Part shown: piece after piece, positions 6,951 through 10,790 of the stretch | Position numbering within the stretch: the first letter of the stretch is position 1 | Layout: each line of letters starts with the position of its first letter | Origin: JBIOYL01 sp044870185 | GTDB lineage: Bacteria > Actinomycetota > CALGFH01 | Assembly (NCBI GenBank): GCA_044870185.1 | Contig: JBIOYL010000350.1 | Location: 1 to 10,790, forward strand | Length of the DNA: 10,790 bases | Direction of reading: 5' to 3' | Translations under genes and position numbers: made by a program | The notes under the pieces: model-generated | Database searches by the model: none | The model's input: the letters and a program-made list of their open reading frames with translations, nothing else | Told to the model about the DNA's origin: nothing

Positions 6951-7200
6951 GCGGCCGGCCAGACCACCAGGGCCGAACGGCCCGCCCGGTGCGGCCATCA
7001 CGCCCACCACCAGCGACGGGAACAGCAAGCGCGGCTGGCCTGTCAGCCGGGCGGGCCCAGAACCGCTCGAGCATGGCGGCACCCCCCGGGCCGAACCCGG
7101 GGAGCTGGAGCGCGACGACGTCGGTGCGGCGCAGCTGGGAGCGCAACGGCCCCCACACTGTGGGTGTTTCGGGGACACCGTGCACGAGCACGACGGGCAT
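6934..7200 (-). pseudogene. Alpha/beta hydrolase remnant with internal deletion
   Basis: The first 37 residues are the N-terminus of an alpha/beta-hydrolase: MPVVLVHGVPETPTVWGPLR (1-20, with the oxyanion-type HGVPE) then LRRTDVVALQLPGFG (23-37). The next recognisable piece, GGAAMLERFWA (39-49), resembles the very C-terminus of such enzymes. The nucleophile elbow G-x-S-x-G, the catalytic acid and His, and the cap are all missing, so about 200 residues have been lost. The rest of the frame (50-88) has no family character. The start codon lies 3 nt after the gldA stop, so it was part of the same operon by translational coupling; no strong SD is seen. The junction (about 7078-7092) coincides with a GC-rich hairpin. 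It cannot encode an active hydrolase. Confidence 0.7.
7084..7102. repeat. GC-rich 7-bp hairpin at the hydrolase deletion junction
   Basis: ccccggg (7084-7090) and cccgggg (7096-7102) are perfect inverted copies around a 5-nt loop. It encodes the LPGFGPG region of the hydrolase remnant, exactly where the coding sequence jumps from N-terminal to C-terminal family sequence. Confidence 0.7.
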
Positions 7201-7203
7201 CGG

Positions 7204-8344
7204 CTAGTGGGGGGTCGCCGCCGCCTGCTGCCCCGACTCGTGCTGGTAGGCGCGTGCGTACGAGTCGGCGGCGACCATCGCGTCGACCACCATCTCGGGC
7301 GTGACCGAAAACGGCATGTTGTGGATGGTCTCGCCCGGGGCGGTCGCGGCCTTGGCCACCGTCAGCAGCTCCTGCTTGCTCACGTCGGCCAGACCGAGGT
7401 CGGCGAGGGTGGTCGGCAGGCCGACGCTCATGCAGAACGAGACGAACTCGTTGAACTCCCGGGTGGGCCGGTCCTCGAGGGCGAACTGGGTCAGGGTGCC
7501 GAAGTTGACCTTCTCCCCGTGCATGAAGTGGTGCGTCTGGGGAGCGCGGTCAGGCCGTTGTGGATCGCGTGCGCGGCCGCCAGGCCGCCGCTCTCGAAGC
7601 CGAGCCCGGACAGCAGCGTGTTCGCCTCCACGACCTTCTCGAGGGCTGGTGTGACCACATGCTGCTGCGCCGCCTGCCGGGCCGAGAAGCCGTAGTCGAT
7701 CAGGGTGTCCAGCACAGCTTGGCCAGGGCCAGTCCGGCCATGGTCGGCAGCCCGCCCGCCATCGTCGGCTGGCGCGCCTCGGCGGTCGCGCGGGCCTCGA
7801 CCCAGGTCGCCAGCGCGTCGCCCATCCCCGAGACCAGGAACCGGAAGGGCGCGTTGGCGCACAGCTCGGTGTCGACCAGCACGAGGTCGGGGTTGTGCGG
7901 GAAGAACACGTATTCCTCGAACACGCCGTCCTCGGTGTAGACCACCGACAGGGCGCTGGTGGGCGCGTCGGTCGAGGCCACCGTGGGCACCGTGACCCAG
8001 GCGATGCCGGCCTGGTGGCCGACTGCCTTGGCGGTGTCGAGCGTCGTGCCGCCGCCGACGCCGGCCACGACGTCGGCGCCTGACGCACGCGCCACCTCGG
8101 CGATGCGATCGATCTCCCGGTGCGAGCACACACCTCCGAAGACCTCCCGCTTGAAGTCGATGCCCGCCTCCTGGAACGACGACGAGAGCTTGTCGCCGGC
8201 CAGCCGCCACACGTTGTCGTCCGCGATCACCAGTGGCTGCTGGCCGATCTCGGCCATGTGCTTGCCGATGGAGGCGAGCACGCCGCGGCCTTGGATGTAG
8301 CGGCGCGGCGCGATGAGGGACTGGACCGTTCCCGCTTCTGCCAT
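7204..8344 (-). pseudogene. gldA: Glycerol dehydrogenase (iron-containing ADH family), two frameshifts
   Basis: Three consecutive frames make one GldA-like protein of 380 aa once two bases are restored. Segment 1 (8344 to about 7709): N-terminus, GVGGGTTLDTAK (95-106, NAD-binding loop) and GMGDALATW (173-181). Segment 2 (about 7709-7540): DTLIDYG..., HVVTPALEKVVEANTLLSGL, GFESGGLAAAHAIHNGLTAL. Segment 3 (about 7539-7204): QTHHFMHGEKVNFGTLTQF and GETIHNMPFSVTPEMVVDAM. Metal ligands fall at Asp176, His259 and His276, with the same spacing (83 and 17) as I recall for E. coli GldA (171/254/271), which supports the joins. One G is missing at TGG/ACACC (7709-7710) and one C at CTCCCC/AG (7539-7542). 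The family oxidises glycerol to dihydroxyacetone and also vicinal diols such as 1,2-propanediol with NAD. Start 8344 has AAGGAG upstream; it lies 24 nt after the Zn-ADH. Confidence 0.87.
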
Positions 8345-8368
8345 GGTCTTTCTCCTTCGGGACCCCGC

Positions 8369-9394
8369 TCAGGGGACGAGGATGCCGCGGCCCTGCAGAC
8401 GGCCGCCGTCGAGGTCGTCCATCGCGTCGTTGACCGCGTCCAGGGGGTAGGTCTGGGTGTGCAGCTCGACCTTGCCCTGGGCGGCCAGGGTCATCAGCTC
8501 GATCAGGTCGTTGTAGCTGCCGACCAGGTTGCCGACGATGTTGCGCTCGGTCGAGATGATGTCGATGGTGGGGACGTTCACCGTGGCGCCGTAGCCGATC
8601 ACGTAGTGGGAGCCGGCCCGGCGGGTCATCTCCCAGGCGTCGGCCTCGGCACCGCGCTCGCCGACGAAGTCGAGCACCACCTCGGCGCCCTTGCCGTCGG
8701 TCAGCTCTGCGACCCGCTCGACCTGGCCGCCGTCGGCGACCACGGTGTGGTCGGCGCCGTAGGAGCGGGCCAGCTCCAGCGCCGCCTCGGAGCGGTCGAC
8801 CACGATGATCTCGGCCGCGGTGAGCGCCTTCGCCGTCTGGATGCCGATGTGGCCGAGGCCGCCGGCGCCGATGACCACCACCTTGGTGCCCGGGTACAGC
8901 AGCGGCACGGCCTTGCGCACCGCGTGGTAGGCGGTCAGCCCGGCGTCGGCGAGCGCGGCCACGGCGGCCGGCTGCAGCGACGGGTCGAGCTTGACGCAGG
9001 CGCGGGCGCCGGTCTTGAGCAGCTCGGCCATGCCGCCGTCGGCGTCGATGCCGGGGAAGATCGAGTTGTCGCAGTGCACATCGTCGCCGGCCCGGCAGGC
9101 GCGGCACAGCCCGCAGGTGACCAGCGGGTGCAGGATCACGGTGTCGCCGGGGGCGACGTTGCTGACCGCCGAGCCGACCTCGGCGACCCAGCCGGCGTTC
9201 TCGTGCCCGAGCGTGTAGGGCAGCCGCACGCCCGACTTCTCGGCCCACTGGCCTTCGATCACGTGCAGGTCGGTGCGGCACAGGCCGGCGCCGCCGATCC
9301 GCACGAGCACATCCAACGGGCCGTCGATCCTGGGGTCGGGGACCTCCTCGACCGTCGGCCGCTTGTCGTATTCGTGCAGCCGGACCGCTTTCAT
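8369..9394 (-). CDS. Zinc-dependent NAD(P) alcohol dehydrogenase
   Basis: 341 aa, full-length medium-chain dehydrogenase/reductase. Seen: catalytic-zinc Cys39 (GAGLCRTDLH, 35-44) and His64-Glu65 (TLGHENAGWV, 61-70); four structural-zinc cysteines at 94, 97, 100 and 108 (CGLCRACRAGDDVHC); the Rossmann motif VIGAGGLGHIG (174-184); and Asp200 at the end of the next strand (IIVVDRS), which favours NAD over NADP. Oxidises primary or secondary alcohols to aldehydes or ketones. Family context: an ADH of this type follows the propane monooxygenase genes of Gordonia/Rhodococcus/Mycobacterium and handles 2-propanol or 1-propanol; that is the likely job if the rest of this operon encodes a di-iron monooxygenase. 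ATG overlaps the preceding gene's TGA (ATGA, 9391-9394), with GGGAGG 8-9 nt upstream; the next gene, gldA, starts after 24 nt. Intact, no oddities. Confidence 0.93.
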   Translation of the reverse strand: MKAVRLHEYDKRPTVEEVPDPRIDGPLDVLVRIGGAGLCRTDLHVIEGQWAEKSGVRLPYTLGHENAGWVAEVGSAVSNVAPGDTVILHPLVTCGLCRACRAGDDVHCDNSIFPGIDADGGMAELLKTGARACVKLDPSLQPAAVAALADAGLTAYHAVRKAVPLLYPGTKVVVIGAGGLGHIGIQTAKALTAAEIIVVDRSEAALELARSYGADHTVVADGGQVERVAELTDGKGAEVVLDFVGERGAEADAWEMTRRAGSHYVIGYGATVNVPTIDIISTERNIVGNLVGSYNDLIELMTLAAQGKVELHTQTYPLDAVNDAMDDLDGGRLQGRGILVP

Positions 9395-10238
9395 GTGCTC
9401 TCGCCTCCCTCGGCCCTGGCGGTGGGGACGAACCTGGAGCCGGGCAGGCCCCAGGCGCGGAAGAACTCACCCGTTGTGCGGCACAGCTCGACGTTCAGGG
9501 TGCTGCCCGTGCGGATGAGCGCGCTCGACCGGCGACGGTGGCCCGGGTCGCCGGCCGGCCGTCCGGCCCGGCCACGAGCGGGGCGGCCGGTCCGGTGTCC
9601 AGCCCGCCGGCCCGCCGCCGTGCCAGGTCGGCGAGGATGGCCGCGCGGGCCGCAAACGACAGGAACGTGATGCGCTCGGCGGCCCGTCCCAGCCGCTGCT
9701 CGAAGCGGACGGCGAGCGGCTCGGCCGCCACGTCGGGCGCCAGGCGCCCGTCGGCGTCGAGCATGCCGAGGTCGCCGACCCGCACGCGCAGCAGCTCGGC
9801 CAGGTGCAGGCCGCTGCCGACCAGCGCCAGCAGCACCACCCGGGTGGCCCCGTCCGCGCCCACGTCGGGCAGCGTCCGGGCGGTGGCCGCCGCGGGCAGC
9901 GGCCGCCAGGCGACCGACACCCCGCCGAGCCGGAACCACACCTTGGCGCCCATGGCCAGCCCGGCCACGGCGGCGTCGGGCTGGCCGTCGAGCGCACGGG
10001 CGAAGGCGAGCAACAAGCGCGCGGCGACGGCGGGGTCGGCCCGGGCCGCGGCCAGCAGCGCCTCCAGGTCGTCGGTGCCGGTCATGGTCTGGAAGCGGTC
10101 CAGGCTGGCCACCAGCGTGCGCACCCACGACGGCTCGCGGCAGCGGGTGGCCAGCACCTCGGCCATGCGGCGCACGCTCGGCAGCGCCAGCAGGGCGGCC
10201 TCGCGCCGGCCGGCCAGCGCGCGGGCCGGGTCGGTCAC
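9391..10238 (-). CDS. Degenerate tyrosine-recombinase-like protein of a monooxygenase-type operon, one frameshift
   Basis: 282 aa after restoring one base. GTG start at 10238 overlaps the DUF59 stop (GTGA). The first frame runs through residue 236 (RPATRATVA); the true continuation RSSALIRTGSTLNVELCRTT...PTARAEGGEST is in another frame and stops at 9391-9393, in a 4-nt overlap with the ADH start. The uncorrected frame would stop at 9495, 100 nt short of the ADH. The missing base fits the CC/GG run at 9529-9532. The layout recalls tyrosine recombinases: an N-terminal helical part (WVRTLVASLDRFQTMTG, 38-54; DLEALLAAARADPAVAARLL, 57-76), then GSGLHLAELLRVRVGDLG (141-158), which parallels the catalytic TGLRxSELLxLRxxDL box but has His where the catalytic Arg should be, then ERITFLSFAARAAI (188-201), and LCRTTGEFF near the C-terminus in the place of the LRHTFA box. 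No catalytic Tyr is evident. It is thus probably not an active recombinase; function unknown. The fold assignment is inference. Confidence 0.65.
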
Positions 10239-10642
10239 CGTCGCCGCACCAGCCCGCGGACCGCCGCCGAGCGGTCGCCGTCGTTGATGAGCCGGTGCAG
10301 CGCCTCGGCCATGAAGTGATCCTTGAGCACCACCTCGACCGAGCTGACCCCGGGCAGGCGGGCGACCCGCCGGCGGATCTCCTGGCCGATCGCGCCGGCG
10401 AACTTGGCCGGGCACAGCGGAGAGGTGAGGTGGAAGTGGACGGTCACCCGCCCGCCGTCCACCTCCACCTCGTCCAGCAGCCCCAGCTCGGCCAGCGGGG
10501 TGCGCACCTCGGGGTCCTTGACCGCGCCGGCCACCGCCCGCACCCGCTCGGCGTCGACCACCGGCGGGGCGTCGACCTCCGGGGTGGTGCCGGGCGCCGG
10601 GGGAGTGGCGCCCGGCGGCCTGGCCCCTGCGGACGTGGTCAT
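10235..10642 (-). CDS. MIP18/DUF59 family iron-sulfur cluster assembly-type protein
   Basis: 135 aa. MIP18/DUF59 domain, a small alpha/beta fold used in Fe-S or metal-cluster assembly (SufT, PaaD, MIP18 relatives). Seen: a disordered Pro/Ala/Thr-rich N-terminus (1-28), AVKDPEVRTPLAELGLLDEV (40-59) with the family D-P-E-V, DGGRVTVHFHLTSPLCPAKF (62-81) with the conserved Cys77 after the T-S-P turn, then the helix GAIGQEIRRRVARLPGV (83-99), and a tail DHFMAEALHRLIND (108-121). Such a gene regularly accompanies actinobacterial soluble di-iron monooxygenase operons and might help load or protect a metal centre; that role is inference. The ATG overlaps the TGA of the preceding amidohydrolase gene (ATGA, 10639-10642), and its own stop overlaps the next start (GTGA), so translation is probably coupled; no strong SD is visible. 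Confidence 0.85.
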   Translation of the reverse strand: MTTSAGARPPGATPPAPGTTPEVDAPPVVDAERVRAVAGAVKDPEVRTPLAELGLLDEVEVDGGRVTVHFHLTSPLCPAKFAGAIGQEIRRRVARLPGVSSVEVVLKDHFMAEALHRLINDGDRSAAVRGLVRRR

Positions 10643-10790
10643 CGCGACTCGGTGCCGAGCACGCCGGTATCGGTCGCCGGCGGCGCGGCCAGATGGTCCC
10701 TGTGGCGGCGGGCGAGCTCGTCGTCGGCGATCGCCTCGAGCTTGGCGGGGATGTCGATGCCGTACAGGCGGGCGATGTTGCCGCCGACGA
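10639..10790 (-). CDS. C-terminal end of an amidohydrolase-family protein (partial)
   Basis: Only the last 49 residues are in the window; the 5' part lies beyond the right edge. The reading VGGNIARLYGIDIPAKLEAI, followed by ADDELARRHRDHLAAPPATD and a short tail, matches the closing segment of amidohydrolase-2 (TIM-barrel, metal-dependent) proteins, where a GGNxARLYGI helix follows the last barrel strand. The stop TGA overlaps the DUF59 start by 4 nt. The identification rests on a short segment plus context: an amidohydrolase in this position is what I recall from prm/mim-type operons. Confidence 0.6.
   Translation of the reverse strand, partial: VGGNIARLYGIDIPAKLEAIADDELARRHRDHLAAPPATDTGVLGTESR

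Noticed and set aside
6893..7178. N-terminal extension of the SRPBCC gene to 7178
   Set aside because: The extension is Pro/Ser/Gly-rich, overlaps the hydrolase remnant in another frame and has no family similarity; the true N-terminus is in the other frame from 6892.
7491..9470. Long minus-strand open frame (659 codons)
   Set aside because: Most of it is an Arg-rich shadow of the Zn-ADH gene. Only its end (about 7710-7540) is real coding sequence, being the middle segment of frameshifted gldA.
8120..9670. Plus-strand open frame (516 codons)
   Set aside because: Antisense to the ADH and gldA genes; no recognisable domain and no good start signal.

Overview
The window is high-GC DNA. Its dense, mostly overlapping or tightly packed genes, GGAGG-type ribosome binding sites and gene families point to an actinobacterium or a close high-GC relative. 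This is inferred from composition and families; there is no rRNA or marker gene. I see no tRNA, rRNA, CRISPR array, insertion sequence or phage gene. Bases 1-168 hold nothing I can call.

Left part (169-6179), ordinary chromosomal genes in both orientations. They are: a DHFR/RibD-fold reductase (169-747, -); a 473-nt divergent gap; an Mth938-like small protein (1221-1562, +) and a Tat-type, possibly lipid-anchored intradiol dioxygenase-like protein (1618-2394, +); converging on these, a secreted SMP-30-like beta-propeller (2401-3315, -) and, upstream of it, a 583-aa helicase-associated (XPB/Ssl2-like) protein without helicase motor motifs (3478-5229, -); a 419-nt gap with a perfect inverted repeat and a small ORF; and a histidine-phosphatase-superfamily protein (5649-6179, +).

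Right part (6198-10790), one minus-strand operon read from the right edge. It runs: amidohydrolase C-terminus (partial), MIP18/DUF59 Fe-S assembly-type protein, a protein with a degenerate tyrosine-recombinase-like fold, Zn-dependent alcohol dehydrogenase, GldA-type glycerol dehydrogenase, a collapsed alpha/beta-hydrolase remnant, and an SRPBCC-domain protein. The first four are joined by 4-nt ATGA or GTGA overlaps. From memory, the order amidohydrolase - DUF59 - small unknown - Zn-ADH is that found downstream of soluble di-iron (propane/phenol-type, prm/mim) monooxygenases in actinobacteria. The monooxygenase genes would lie beyond the right edge. A plausible logic is alkane hydroxylation followed by oxidation of secondary alcohols by the ADH, with GldA acting on a diol such as 1,2-propanediol/acetol.

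The most striking thing seen directly is damage confined to this operon. Four separate one-base deletions, each placeable in a short G or C run, break the recombinase-like gene (once), gldA (twice) and the SRPBCC gene (once), and the alpha/beta hydrolase has lost most of its middle at a GC-rich hairpin. Restoring one base at each site gives full-length proteins with intact metal ligands and stop codons in the right overlap. Either the read or assembly has homopolymer errors here, or the operon is very recently decaying.
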